Below are positions 6,486-14,063 of a stretch of DNA of 16,454 nt, in pieces. The notes under the pieces are model-generated. The model did no database searches. It was not told where the DNA came from and saw only the letters and a program-made list of their open reading frames with translations. The stretch spans positions 1-16,454 of the forward strand of contig CAKSJL010000038.1 of the NCBI GenBank assembly GCA_934463345.1. Direction: 5' to 3'. A program made the position numbers and the translations under genes. Origin of the DNA: an uncultured Oscillospiraceae bacterium. Its GTDB lineage: Bacteria; Bacillota; Clostridia; Oscillospirales; Ruminococcaceae. The stretch's first letter is position 1. Each line of letters begins with the position of its first letter.

Positions 6486-7543
6486 TTGCTTTCTCCTTGA
6501 ATCTCCGAAAGTCTCTTCAGAACCTCGTCAGCAGACGGTATATTTCCGCCTGTTCTGCCGTAAAAATAAACAGGAACTGAACAGTTTACCGCAAGTCTTA
6601 CATCATCGACCATCTGACCCATGCTCAGCTCAACGCAAAGTATTTTTTTTGCGCTTTCGAGTATCTTTCTGTAAGCAGATACCGGAAACGGCCAGAGTGT
6701 TTTAGGACGAAGCAAGCCAGCCCTTATACCGTTTTTTCTTGCATTATCCACTGCTTCACGACATATTCTCGAAGCAGCACCGTAGGCTGTTACAATTATC
6801 TCAGCGTCATCAGTTCTGTAAAGTTCTGCATCCTGTTCGTTTTCTTCAATAACACCATAACGGCTGAACCGCTCCTCAACAGATTTTTCAAGCTCATCCG
6901 GCTTTAAGAAAAGGGAATTTATAATATTATGTTCCCTTTTATTTTTATGACCATTTGCTGCCCAGCTTTTTTCCGGCTGTTCACTGTTTATCTGCGGAAA
7001 GACAACCGGTTCCATCATCTGACCCAGCATTCCGTCAGCAAGAATCATTGCCGGAACTCTGTACTTATCGGCAGTTTCAAAGGCTCTGACAGTCATATCA
7101 GCCATTTCCTGAACTGAATTCGGAGCGTAAACAAGTATATGAAAATCACCATGACCTGTTGACTTTACAGCCTGCCAGTAGTCTGACTGTGACGGCTGTA
7201 TTCCGCCTAACCCCGGCCCTCCCCTCTGAACATTGACTATTACGCATGGTAGGTCGCTTGCCGCAATATAGGATATCCCCTCTGATTTCAGGCTTATACC
7301 GGGTGACGAAGATGAAGTCATCGCTCTGACACCGGCTGATGCCGCCCCCAAAACCATATTTATAGCCGCAATCTCGCTTTCAGCCTGCAAAAAAACTCCG
7401 CTGCGCTTAGACATATTTTTAGCCATATATGCAGCAATTTCAGTCTGCGGAGTTATCGGATAACCGAAATAGCATTTACAGCCTGCCCTTATTGCTGCTT
7501 CAGCGAGAGCTTCATTTCCTTTCATCAAAAGCTTTTCAGCCAT
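6482..7543 (-). CDS. vorB: 2-oxoacid:ferredoxin oxidoreductase, alpha subunit (VorB-like)
   Basis: The 353-residue alpha subunit closely resembles proteins named 3-methyl-2-oxobutanoate dehydrogenase subunit VorB. Recognisable features are MKGNEALAEAAIRAGC, GYPITPQTEIAAYM (about 27-40), the FLQAESE stretch, MTSSSSPGISL and QRGGPGLGGIQPSQSDY. A C-terminal domain with PKTLWPFP follows. It likely makes isobutyryl-CoA and related acyl-CoAs, or runs in reverse for amino acid synthesis, with electrons going to ferredoxin. The start is ATG 7543, four bases after the delta stop; an upstream TTG (7564) would overlap delta and is less likely. It belongs to a delta-alpha-beta-gamma operon. Assignment to branched-chain rather than 2-oxoglutarate substrates rests on remembered similarity only. 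Confidence 0.88.
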   Translation of the reverse strand: MAEKLLMKGNEALAEAAIRAGCKCYFGYPITPQTEIAAYMAKNMSKRSGVFLQAESEIAAINMVLGAASAGVRAMTSSSSPGISLKSEGISYIAASDLPCVIVNVQRGGPGLGGIQPSQSDYWQAVKSTGHGDFHILVYAPNSVQEMADMTVRAFETADKYRVPAMILADGMLGQMMEPVVFPQINSEQPEKSWAANGHKNKREHNIINSLFLKPDELEKSVEERFSRYGVIEENEQDAELYRTDDAEIIVTAYGAASRICREAVDNARKNGIRAGLLRPKTLWPFPVSAYRKILESAKKILCVELSMGQMVDDVRLAVNCSVPVYFYGRTGGNIPSADEVLKRLSEIQGESK

Positions 7544-7547
7544 TATT

Positions 7548-7760
7548 TCACACTTTCCTTTCAACCGTTATTGCACATTCAGGGCACATTACTGCACACA
7601 TTGTACAGCCTGTGCATTTATCAGGATCAGCACAAAAAGCTGTGAAATAGCCATGACTGTTGATCTTATCCTTCTGAATCTCAATTATTTTCTGCGGGCA
7701 TGCGTTTTCACAAAGTCTGCATCCCTTACACTTATCAAAAACAATACTTATAATTCCCAT
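7548..7760 (-). CDS. 2-oxoacid:ferredoxin oxidoreductase, delta subunit (2[4Fe-4S] ferredoxin)
   Basis: This 70-residue ferredoxin-like subunit carries electrons from the thiamine centre to external ferredoxin. It has two complete cluster motifs: C11-x2-C14-x2-C17-x3-C21-P and C49-x2-C52-x2-C55-x3-C59-P. Each binds one [4Fe-4S] cluster using the usual crossed pattern. AGAGG lies seven bases before the ATG. It starts 12 bases after the ATPase gene and ends four bases before alpha, so it is clearly cotranscribed. Its place at the front of the alpha-beta-gamma genes identifies it as the delta subunit rather than a free ferredoxin. Confidence 0.93.
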   Translation of the reverse strand: MGIISIVFDKCKGCRLCENACPQKIIEIQKDKINSHGYFTAFCADPDKCTGCTMCAVMCPECAITVERKV

Positions 7761-7772
7761 AGGACAACCTCT

Positions 7773-8405
7773 TTAAAAAATATATTTTACCAGTCCGTCA
7801 AGCTGTCTGCATTTAAGTCGTTTGTCAGCCGTATGGCAGAGAACAGGCAGTCCGGAAAGCGCAGATACCTTGTCTGCAAATTCCAGTGAAGCCATGATGT
7901 CCTCCGCTGTTGTCACATTTCCGATATTTGAATTATTGACAATTCCGGTATGCCGTATTCCCGAAGCGTATTCTATCTCATGCATAAGCGCCAGGGCTTC
8001 ATCCGCATCTGCGCCGGTTTCCCTGTATCTGTTTATAACATAAATCATTTCTGCAATATCTTCATATCTTCCGATAACATCGTGGAATCTTCCAAGAACA
8101 GCAGCACCCGCTGCGTCACCGCCGACATCCAGAATTACAGCGTCATGACCTGATATAACAGCTTCAAGATCAAGCGTAACAGCCGGAATGTCAAGATTTG
8201 TACCGGCATACAGAGTACTGTAAACTGATATACCGCTTTTTTCAAGCTGTTTACGATAATCGGCTGTACGAAAATACGGATTAACTATGTCAACATCGGC
8301 TATAGCTGTTTTATATCCCCGTCTGTTCATTTCAAAGGCAAGCTCTACAGAAAAACTTGTTTTTCCGCAGCCATAATGACCAGTTATAATATATATTTTT
8401 TTCAT
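7773..8405 (-). CDS. MinD/CooC-like P-loop ATPase heading the oxidoreductase operon
   Basis: This 210-residue cytoplasmic protein is a SIMIBI-class P-loop NTPase. Its Walker A is GHYGCGKTS (9-17), the switch I region is DVDIVNPYF (37-45) and the Walker B/switch II is ILDVGGDAAGA (91-101). The deviant Walker A of MinD, ParA and CooC reads KGG-x-GK-T; here the signature lysine position is His10 and the first glycine is Tyr11, so the dimer-type signature is lost. The C-terminus has INRYRET and VNNSNIG, the latter plausibly the base-binding region. AAGGAG precedes the ATG, and the delta subunit follows after 12 bases. Relatives load metals or place membrane complexes, so a part in assembling the oxidoreductase is a reasonable guess but not shown. 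Confidence 0.8.
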   Translation of the reverse strand: MKKIYIITGHYGCGKTSFSVELAFEMNRRGYKTAIADVDIVNPYFRTADYRKQLEKSGISVYSTLYAGTNLDIPAVTLDLEAVISGHDAVILDVGGDAAGAAVLGRFHDVIGRYEDIAEMIYVINRYRETGADADEALALMHEIEYASGIRHTGIVNNSNIGNVTTAEDIMASLEFADKVSALSGLPVLCHTADKRLKCRQLDGLVKYIF

Positions 8406-8425
8406 TCCAATCTCCTTCGGTGAAC

Positions 8426-8454
8426 ATTATAGTACATTTAAAATGACAATGCAA
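8426..8454 (-). promoter_or_regulatory. Promoter of the ATPase-oxidoreductase operon
   Basis: On the minus strand: TTGCAT (8454-8449), 17 bases, TATAAT (8431-8426). The start of transcription would be near 8419, leaving a leader of only about 14 bases that carries the AAGGAG of the ATPase gene. The spacer contains GTACATTTAAAATG (8432-8445), also found in a palindrome at 707-723. Confidence 0.7.
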
Positions 8455-8508
8455 GGCTTTTAAAAGAAAATAAAATCATTCAAGTTATTTTCTTTCTTAA
8501 TTTTTTCC

Positions 8509-8517
8509 TGCTATAAA
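8509..8517 (+). promoter_or_regulatory. Possible extended -10 promoter ahead of a small reading frame
   Basis: TGCTATAAA has the extended -10 form and lies 28 bases before an AGGAGGA and ATG (8545). No -35 is evident. It suggests a gene start was once, or still is, present here. Confidence 0.35.
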
Positions 8518-8544
8518 CTTATAAAAATTAAATAGGAGGATAAA

Positions 8545-8670
8545 ATGGTTTTAAGAAGCTTATTCTTAAAACCCGTCTTTACAAGATATGTGTGCGGATT
8601 TCCAAGCACAATTTTTACGCAGACAAGGCAAAAATGCGCAAGCATACTTGTGTATGGCAAGCATTTTTAA
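8545..8670 (+). CDS. Small reading frame with strong ribosome binding site, running into repeat copy 2
   Basis: An ATG with AGGAGGA (8534-8540) four bases upstream opens a 41-codon frame that ends in TAA within the palindromic repeat (8568-8731). The first codons pass through a perfect 9-base-pair inverted repeat, TTTTAAGAA (8549-8557) with TTCTTAAAA (8563-8571). The translation begins MVLRSLFLKPVFTRY; from codon 8 or 9 it is translated repeat. Copy 1 of the repeat is read in a different frame by its own upstream ATG, so the repeat does not encode a conserved peptide. The signals may be the remains of a gene cut off by the repeat, or may express a short peptide. Low confidence as a true gene. 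Confidence 0.25.
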   Translation: MVLRSLFLKPVFTRYVCGFPSTIFTQTRQKCASILVYGKHF

Positions 8671-8731
8671 CGCAGTTATGGAAAAAAATTTGCTGAAAAG
8701 ACGTACGCATACGCTTGTGAAGACGGATTCT
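8568..8731. repeat. Dispersed palindromic repeat, copy 2 (expanded)
   Basis: The ends AAAACCCGTCTTTACAAG (8568-8585) and CTTGTGAAGACGGATTCT (8714-8731) pair at 15 of 18 positions. The outer parts match copy 1 (4845-4956) nearly base for base. The centre differs: about 50 extra bases lie after the first ACGCAG and end with a second TTTTTAACGCAG. They contain their own inverted parts (AAAAATGC with GCATTTTT, GCATAC with GTATG). It sits between the divergent ATPase operon and the hydrolase-hemZ operon. Confidence 0.8.
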
Positions 8732-8768
8732 TATTTATTATATGTTATTTACTTACATTGAATACAGC

Positions 8769-8799
8769 ATCACAATTGACCTGAACTAAAAATTGTGAT
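8769..8799. promoter_or_regulatory. Inverted repeat over the hemZ operon promoter (possible operator)
   Basis: ATCACAATT (8769-8777) and AATTGTGAT (8791-8799) are exact reverse complements separated by 13 bases. The left half covers the start of the -35 box and the right half reaches the first base of the -10 box. A protein bound here would block RNA polymerase. No regulator is identified. Confidence 0.45.
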
Positions 8800-8804
8800 A
8801 TACT
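8776..8804 (+). promoter_or_regulatory. Promoter of the hydrolase-hemZ-DUF4317 operon
   Basis: TTGACC (8776-8781), 17 bases, TATACT (8799-8804). Transcription should start near 8811, with AAGGAG about six bases before the ATG at 8840. An inverted repeat overlaps both promoter boxes. Confidence 0.8.
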
Positions 8805-8839
8805 TATAAAAAATAAATCTGTATAAACAAGGAGAAAAA

Positions 8840-9481
8840 ATGAAACTTCATCACTTAATACTCGGTCCGCTTGCCGTTAACTGCTATGTTATTGAAACAA
8901 ATGAAAAAAACGCTGTTGCAGTTGATATTGGCGGAAACTATGACAAGCTAAAAAAACTTCTTTTAGACAATAATCTTAAACTGAAAAAAATACTTCTGAC
9001 ACATGGTCATTTCGACCACTTCGGCGGTGTATCTGCCGCCGTATGTGACACCGGTGCTGAGGTTTATATCCACAGCAGTGATGCCCACATGCTTACAAGT
9101 CGTGAAGATTCCCTGGCAGAATATATAACAGTAGGTCCGTTTTTTCCTGTAAAGGAATTCAAAACAATTGAAGATGGCGATATCATAACTATTGACGAAC
9201 TTGAATTCAGAGTACTTAACACTCCGGGACATACAAAAGGCGGAGTTTGCTATGTATGCAATGACTGTATATTCACCGGAGATACATTGTTTTCTCTTTC
9301 AATGGGAAGAACTGATTTTCCAGGCGGCAGTCCAGTTGAAATGCACAAATCGCTTTTAAGGCTTGCTGAAATTAACGAAGATCTCAAGGTATATCCCGGA
9401 CACAATACAAGTTCTACACTGAGCTATGAAAAAAGAAACAATCCGTATATGAAGGAAAATCCGTATGAAGATCTTATTTAG
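8840..9481 (+). CDS. MBL-fold metallo-hydrolase (glyoxalase II-like)
   Basis: This 213-residue cytoplasmic hydrolase has the metallo-beta-lactamase fold. The metal-binding motif THGHFDH (54-60: H55, H57, D59, H60) is intact. So are TPGHTKGG (third-strand histidine), FTGDTLF (bridging aspartate) and YPGHN near the end. The size and motif order match the YcbL/YqgX group often annotated as hydroxyacylglutathione hydrolase-like, which lacks the long C-terminal domain of true glyoxalase II. The substrate is unknown and glutathione is unlikely in this kind of organism. It is first in a three-gene operon, and its last 17 bases overlap hemZ, so the two are probably translationally coupled. AAGGAG supports the start. 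Confidence 0.9.
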   Translation: MKLHHLILGPLAVNCYVIETNEKNAVAVDIGGNYDKLKKLLLDNNLKLKKILLTHGHFDHFGGVSAAVCDTGAEVYIHSSDAHMLTSREDSLAEYITVGPFFPVKEFKTIEDGDIITIDELEFRVLNTPGHTKGGVCYVCNDCIFTGDTLFSLSMGRTDFPGGSPVEMHKSLLRLAEINEDLKVYPGHNTSSTLSYEKRNNPYMKENPYEDLI

Positions 9482-10925
9482 CGGAAATGATTTCAAATAT
9501 GAAACCGAAGCTACTGTAAAACTTTTTGTCCCGTCACGCTTTACTTTTCACTATGATATAACAGATACAGATGGCGACATGGTTATGACACGCATAAAGA
9601 CAGGAAAACGCTTTACCTATCTTCATGCGTACTGCCGGATTGACGGAAAACGTGAACGGAGCTCATTTCACTTTAAAAATGAATTAGCTGAAAAACAATA
9701 CTGTGAGCATGAGCTTTGCCGGCTTGTATACATATGTCTGCAAAAACTGACCGGCATTACTCCGCCATGGGGTCTTATGACAGGAATACGTCCTGTGAAG
9801 AGAATGGCGGATATGCTCAGAAACGGTATGAACCGTAAGGAAACCTTTGACGTGCTAAGTGAAAAATTCATGGTTTCACAAAGGCGTCTTGAACTTGCCT
9901 ATATGACCGCTCAAAACCAGATCCCGCTCATAAGAGAGTACGATCCCAGGACAATAAGCCTTTATATCTCAATTCCGTTTTGTCCGACACGATGCAGCTA
10001 CTGTTCATTCGTTTCGCATTCCATGGACAGTGCATACAAACTTATACCTGATTATGTAAAATATCTGTGCAATGAAATTGCAATAACAGGAAAATTGATA
10101 AAAGATCTGAAGCTTAATATTGATACAGTATATATAGGCGGCGGAACACCTACCTCAATTACCGCACAGCAGCTTGAAATGATTACTGATGCAATCGCTC
10201 AAAATATAGATCTGTCAGCTGTCAGGGAATACAGCATTGAAGCCGGACGTGCAGACACAATAACGCCGGAAAAGCTCAGAGTTATCAAAGCCTCCGGCGC
10301 TGACAGAATATCAGTAAATCCTCAGACAATGAACGACAGCGTGTTAAAGCTCATTGGCAGAAATCATACTGCACAGGATACGGTTGACGCATTTCTTGCA
10401 GCAAGAAATGAAGGCTTTGACAACATAAATATGGATCTTATCGCCGGTCTGCCGGGAGACGATCCTCAGAGCTTTCACCACACTCTTGATAAGTTGCTGG
10501 AACTTGATCCGGAAAGTATTACTGTCCACACACTTACTATAAAGCGTTCGGCAAGTCTTTATGAAAAGGACCAGAAAAAATACGCAAATGCACCTGCGGC
10601 TGAAATGCTTGACGAAAGCATAAGCAGATTACCTCAGAACGGATATCTTCCCTACTATCTTTACAGGCAGAAAAACACCGTTGAGAATCTTGAAAATATA
10701 GGTTTCGCAAAGAAAGGTAAGGAAAGTCTTTACAATATTTTTATAATGGATGAAACTCAGACGATTTTGGGTGCAGGCTGTGCAGCGTCAACAAAGATTG
10801 TCCAGCCAAACGGAAAAATAACAAGAATACACAACTACAAGTTTCCATACGAATACATAAACAGATTTGATGAGCTGATGCTGAAAAAGCAGAAAATATT
10901 TAAGCTTATGAATGCTACGGAGTGA
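9465..10925 (+). CDS. hemZ: Radical SAM protein HemZ (coproporphyrinogen dehydrogenase family)
   Basis: The 486-residue protein matches the HemZ family of oxygen-independent coproporphyrinogen dehydrogenases, relatives of HemN/HemW. A HemZ-specific N-terminal region (1-160) contains PPWGLMTGIRP. The radical SAM core follows: CPTRCSYC (C173, C177, C180) binds the [4Fe-4S] cluster, with YIGGGTPTS (about 223-231), the YSIEAGR glutamate stretch and DLIAGLPGD further on. The C-terminal part contains ILGAGCAAST. The family is proposed to convert coproporphyrinogen III to protoporphyrinogen IX. Many Clostridia carry hemZ without a full heme pathway, and no other heme gene is visible here, so the actual substrate is open. 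AAGGA lies eight bases before the ATG. It overlaps the hydrolase gene and is followed after six bases by DUF4317. Confidence 0.92.
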   Translation: MKILFSGNDFKYETEATVKLFVPSRFTFHYDITDTDGDMVMTRIKTGKRFTYLHAYCRIDGKRERSSFHFKNELAEKQYCEHELCRLVYICLQKLTGITPPWGLMTGIRPVKRMADMLRNGMNRKETFDVLSEKFMVSQRRLELAYMTAQNQIPLIREYDPRTISLYISIPFCPTRCSYCSFVSHSMDSAYKLIPDYVKYLCNEIAITGKLIKDLKLNIDTVYIGGGTPTSITAQQLEMITDAIAQNIDLSAVREYSIEAGRADTITPEKLRVIKASGADRISVNPQTMNDSVLKLIGRNHTAQDTVDAFLAARNEGFDNINMDLIAGLPGDDPQSFHHTLDKLLELDPESITVHTLTIKRSASLYEKDQKKYANAPAAEMLDESISRLPQNGYLPYYLYRQKNTVENLENIGFAKKGKESLYNIFIMDETQTILGAGCAASTKIVQPNGKITRIHNYKFPYEYINRFDELMLKKQKIFKLMNATE

Positions 10926-10931
10926 AAATAA

Positions 10932-12059
10932 ATGACAGAAAAAGAAGTTGCGGAAATCCGCAGACGCTTTAACATAGACAAAACAAACATAAAATGTATA
11001 AGAGGCTGCTATGTAAACGAAAGCAAGGAAATTATATCAGAATTCAATCAGTTTTTCGGTACTATGCCCAAAGACGAAGCCGAAGAGCTTATTGCAATAA
11101 TAAAAAAGACTCTTTCCGGAAATCTTGGAAAGAATCTTATTGACATTGAATTTTCAAATGAACAGGTTATAGACAGCGATGAACACCGTCTTTTGATGGC
11201 ACTCAAAGATTCTGAGCTTGGCGACGACGAAGCGGTTTCAGAGCTTTACCGAAAAATTATCAGTTCGCTCGTTATCGAAGGAAAATTCCTTATACTGCTA
11301 ACACTTGACAGCTATGATGTTCCGTCCTATTCAAAGGACGAGGTCAGGCTGGAGGATTCAGCAGAAGTTTTCAAGTATGTGATATGCAGCGTTTGTCCGG
11401 TCAAAATGACAAAACCGGCGCTGAGCTATTCCGTAAATGAAAACGAATTCAAAAATCTTAAAACAGACTGGTTTATCGGCAATCCCGATCTTGGCTTTAT
11501 GTTTCCTGCATTTGATTACCGTCAGTCAAACATTTACAATGCACTTTATTATACAAAGGACAGCGCTGACAGCCATGAGGAATTCACCTCTGAAATATTC
11601 CATTCTGAGATTCCTATGCCGGCACAGGCTCAGAAAGAGCTTTTCCAGTCAATTCTCGAAGAATCTGTTTCAGAAGAATGCAGCTATGATGTAATGCAGA
11701 ATGTTCACGAGCAAATCTCCGCCATGGTTGAAGAACACAAGGTCAACAAAGATGAAGAGCCGCTGACGCTTTCAAAGAGAAATATGACGGATGTTCTGGA
11801 GTACTGCGGCGTTGATGAGGAGCATATAAACAGCTTTGCTGAAAAATACGACAGCGAATTCGGCGCTGACGCACAGATAAATCCAAAAAATATTGTTGAT
11901 GTGAAAAAGTTTGAGCTGTCAACTCCCGACATTACCATAAAAGTAAATCCCGAACGAAAGGACCTTATCAGCACAAGGATTATTGACGGCGTTAAGTATA
12001 TCATGATAAGAGCAGAGGAAAATGTTGAGGTAAACGGAGTTAATATAAATATAACCTAA
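10932..12059 (+). CDS. DUF4317 family protein
   Basis: This 375-residue protein matches what I remember of DUF4317, a family of Firmicutes proteins with no assigned function. It begins MTEKEVAEIRRRF and contains CIRGCYVNESKEI, which are family hallmarks. There is no signal peptide, membrane segment or evident catalytic motif, so it is probably cytoplasmic. It is rich in acidic residues, with a helical, acidic middle (about 215-285) and a lysine-containing C-terminal domain with ITIKVNPERKDLI. It starts six bases after hemZ, with GGAG at the hemZ stop codon serving as ribosome binding site, and so is cotranscribed with hemZ and the hydrolase. A link to HemZ is suggested only by this position. 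Confidence 0.8.
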   Translation: MTEKEVAEIRRRFNIDKTNIKCIRGCYVNESKEIISEFNQFFGTMPKDEAEELIAIIKKTLSGNLGKNLIDIEFSNEQVIDSDEHRLLMALKDSELGDDEAVSELYRKIISSLVIEGKFLILLTLDSYDVPSYSKDEVRLEDSAEVFKYVICSVCPVKMTKPALSYSVNENEFKNLKTDWFIGNPDLGFMFPAFDYRQSNIYNALYYTKDSADSHEEFTSEIFHSEIPMPAQAQKELFQSILEESVSEECSYDVMQNVHEQISAMVEEHKVNKDEEPLTLSKRNMTDVLEYCGVDEEHINSFAEKYDSEFGADAQINPKNIVDVKKFELSTPDITIKVNPERKDLISTRIIDGVKYIMIRAEENVEVNGVNINIT

Positions 12060-12083
12060 AAGGGGCGGTCAATGACCACCCCT
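12060..12083. terminator. Weak hairpin terminator between DUF4317 gene and metG
   Basis: AAGGGG pairs with CCCCTT (12060-12065 with 12078-12083), and GGT with ACC inside, separated by one C-A mismatch. The downstream sequence on both strands is only A/T-rich, without a clean T run. It lies 1 base after the DUF4317 stop and 20 bases from the metG stop, so it may serve both convergent genes. Confidence 0.55.
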
Positions 12084-12103
12084 TAAATTATTTACTGATA
12101 TTT

Positions 12104-14044
12104 TTATCTTATCTTTGTTCCCGGCTCTACGTCATCATCAAGGAATACCACCTTAATTCCGCCGTTTGGCATATCGGCAGCACATATCATGCCCATGCTC
12201 TCCTCGCCGCAGAGCTTTGCAGGCTTCAGGTTTGCAACAACAATAACAGTCTTTCCGATGAGATCTTCCGGCTTATAATGCTCAGCGATACCGGAAACGA
12301 CCTGTCTGCCTCCCATTCCGTCATCAAGCTGCAATTTCAGAAGCTTCTTTGACTTCTTTACCTTCTCACAAGCCTTTACCTTAGCTGCTCTCAGCTCTGT
12401 CTTAAAGAAATCGTCAATTGTAATTTCCGGCGCAAGCTCAATTTTCTGCTGTGCCTTTTCAGCTGCTGCCATCTTCTCTTCGATAAGCTTGTTAAGCTCA
12501 TCAATTTCCTTTTCGGTATCAATTCTCGGGAAAAGAACCTCACCCTTCTTAACGGTAACGTTCTCCGGCAGTACGCCAAATTTTCCGGCGCTTTCATAGG
12601 AAACAGCATTTTCGTCAGCGCCGATCTGTTCCCAAACCTTCGGCATTGTTGTTGGCATAAACGGACAAAGCAACGCTGAAACTATTCTTATAGTGTCGAG
12701 CAAATTATAAAGAACAGCTGCCAGTCTTGGTTTGTTCGCCTCATCCTTTGCCAGTACCCATGGAGCAGTTTCGTCAATGTATTTGTTAGCTCTTGAAACA
12801 ACCCTGAATATTTCAGCAAGCGCATTCTGAAGCTGAGTTTTATCCATAAAGCCGTCAATTTTTTCACGAAGTGCTGATGCCTCTGCGATAAGCTCACCGT
12901 CAAATTCACCTGACTGTTTTTCAGCCGGAAGAGTTCCGTCAAAGTATTTTATAACCATTGCAACAGTTCTTGAAACAAGATTTCCGAAACCGTTAGCCAG
13001 ATCAGAATTTATGCGATTAATCATTATTTCGTTTGAGAAGGAGCTGTCTGCGCCCAGAGACATTTCACGCAGGATATGGTATCTGATAGCGTCAGCGCCA
13101 TAACGCTCACCCAGTACAAACGGATCAACAACGTTTCCGAGGGACTTGCTCATCTTCTGACCGTTGAATGTGATCCAGCCATGAACAGCAAGATGCTTAG
13201 GCAGCGGAAGGTCAAGAGCCATAAGCATTGCAGGCCAGATAATAGCATGAAAACGCATGATATCCTTTGCAACCATGTGAACATCCGCCGGCCAGAACTT
13301 TTCAAAATCGCCGTATGCTTCGTTCCAGTAGCCGAGTGCAGAAATATAATTTGAAAGTGCGTCAATCCAGACATACACAACATGATCAGTATCAAATGTA
13401 ACCGGAATACCCCATTTAAAGCTTGTTCTTGAAACGCAGAGATCCTCAAGACCAGGCTTTATAAAGTTGTTTACAAGCTCAACTGCTCTTGTCTTTGGCT
13501 GGAGGTAATCAGTTTCCGTAAGGAGCTTTTCAATTCTTTCAGCAAACGGTGACATTTTAAAGAAATAAGCTTCTTCTTTGGCTTCTGTAACTTCACGTCC
13601 GCAGTCAGGACATTTTCCGTCAACAAGCTGTGAATCAGTCCAGAAGCTTTCGCATGGTGTACAGTATTTGCCTTTATATTCACCCTTGTAAATATATCCC
13701 TTATCATAAAGCGCCTTAAAAATTTTCTGAACTGTTTCAACATGATAATCGTCAGTTGTACGGATATATCTGTCATAGCTGATATTCATATAGCTCCAGA
13801 GATTCTTGAATATCTTAACAATATTATCAACATATTCCTTTGGAGTAATTCCGGCTTCAGCGGCTTTCTGTTCTATTTTAAGACCATGCTCATCAGTTCC
13901 CGTAAGAAACATTACGTCATAGCCCTGCATTCTTCTGTAACGTGCGATCGAATCGCAGGCAACCGTCGTATAGCAGTGACCAATATGCGGATTTCCCGAT
14001 GGATAATAAATTGGGGTTGTAATATAAAATGGTTTCTTTGACAT
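12104..14044 (-). CDS. metG: Methionyl-tRNA synthetase
   Basis: MetG charges tRNA-Met with methionine, for initiation and elongation. The 646-residue protein has the class I signatures PHIGHC (HIGH at 20-23) and KMSKS (297-301). The zinc knuckle is C128-x2-C131 and C145-x2-C148. The anticodon-binding helical domain is in the middle. A C-terminal OB-fold tRNA-binding domain (Trbp111/EMAP-like) runs from about 540, with FFKTELRAAKV and GRQVVSGIAEHY. This is the long, dimer-forming form common in Firmicutes. AGGAGG precedes the ATG by about seven bases. The gene stands alone, with its own promoter (14113-14141) and a hairpin in its leader. Confidence 0.97.
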   Translation of the reverse strand: MSKKPFYITTPIYYPSGNPHIGHCYTTVACDSIARYRRMQGYDVMFLTGTDEHGLKIEQKAAEAGITPKEYVDNIVKIFKNLWSYMNISYDRYIRTTDDYHVETVQKIFKALYDKGYIYKGEYKGKYCTPCESFWTDSQLVDGKCPDCGREVTEAKEEAYFFKMSPFAERIEKLLTETDYLQPKTRAVELVNNFIKPGLEDLCVSRTSFKWGIPVTFDTDHVVYVWIDALSNYISALGYWNEAYGDFEKFWPADVHMVAKDIMRFHAIIWPAMLMALDLPLPKHLAVHGWITFNGQKMSKSLGNVVDPFVLGERYGADAIRYHILREMSLGADSSFSNEIMINRINSDLANGFGNLVSRTVAMVIKYFDGTLPAEKQSGEFDGELIAEASALREKIDGFMDKTQLQNALAEIFRVVSRANKYIDETAPWVLAKDEANKPRLAAVLYNLLDTIRIVSALLCPFMPTTMPKVWEQIGADENAVSYESAGKFGVLPENVTVKKGEVLFPRIDTEKEIDELNKLIEEKMAAAEKAQQKIELAPEITIDDFFKTELRAAKVKACEKVKKSKKLLKLQLDDGMGGRQVVSGIAEHYKPEDLIGKTVIVVANLKPAKLCGEESMGMICAADMPNGGIKVVFLDDDVEPGTKIR

Positions 14045-14063
14045 AATAGTTCCTCCTAATTCA

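Noticed and set aside
7544..7564. TTG start for the VorB-like subunit
   Set aside because: It would overlap the delta gene by 17 bases; the ATG at 7543 begins exactly where the family does.
12391..13776. Several open frames of 70-100 codons inside metG
   Set aside because: They are shadows in other frames of a clearly coding gene and have no family features.
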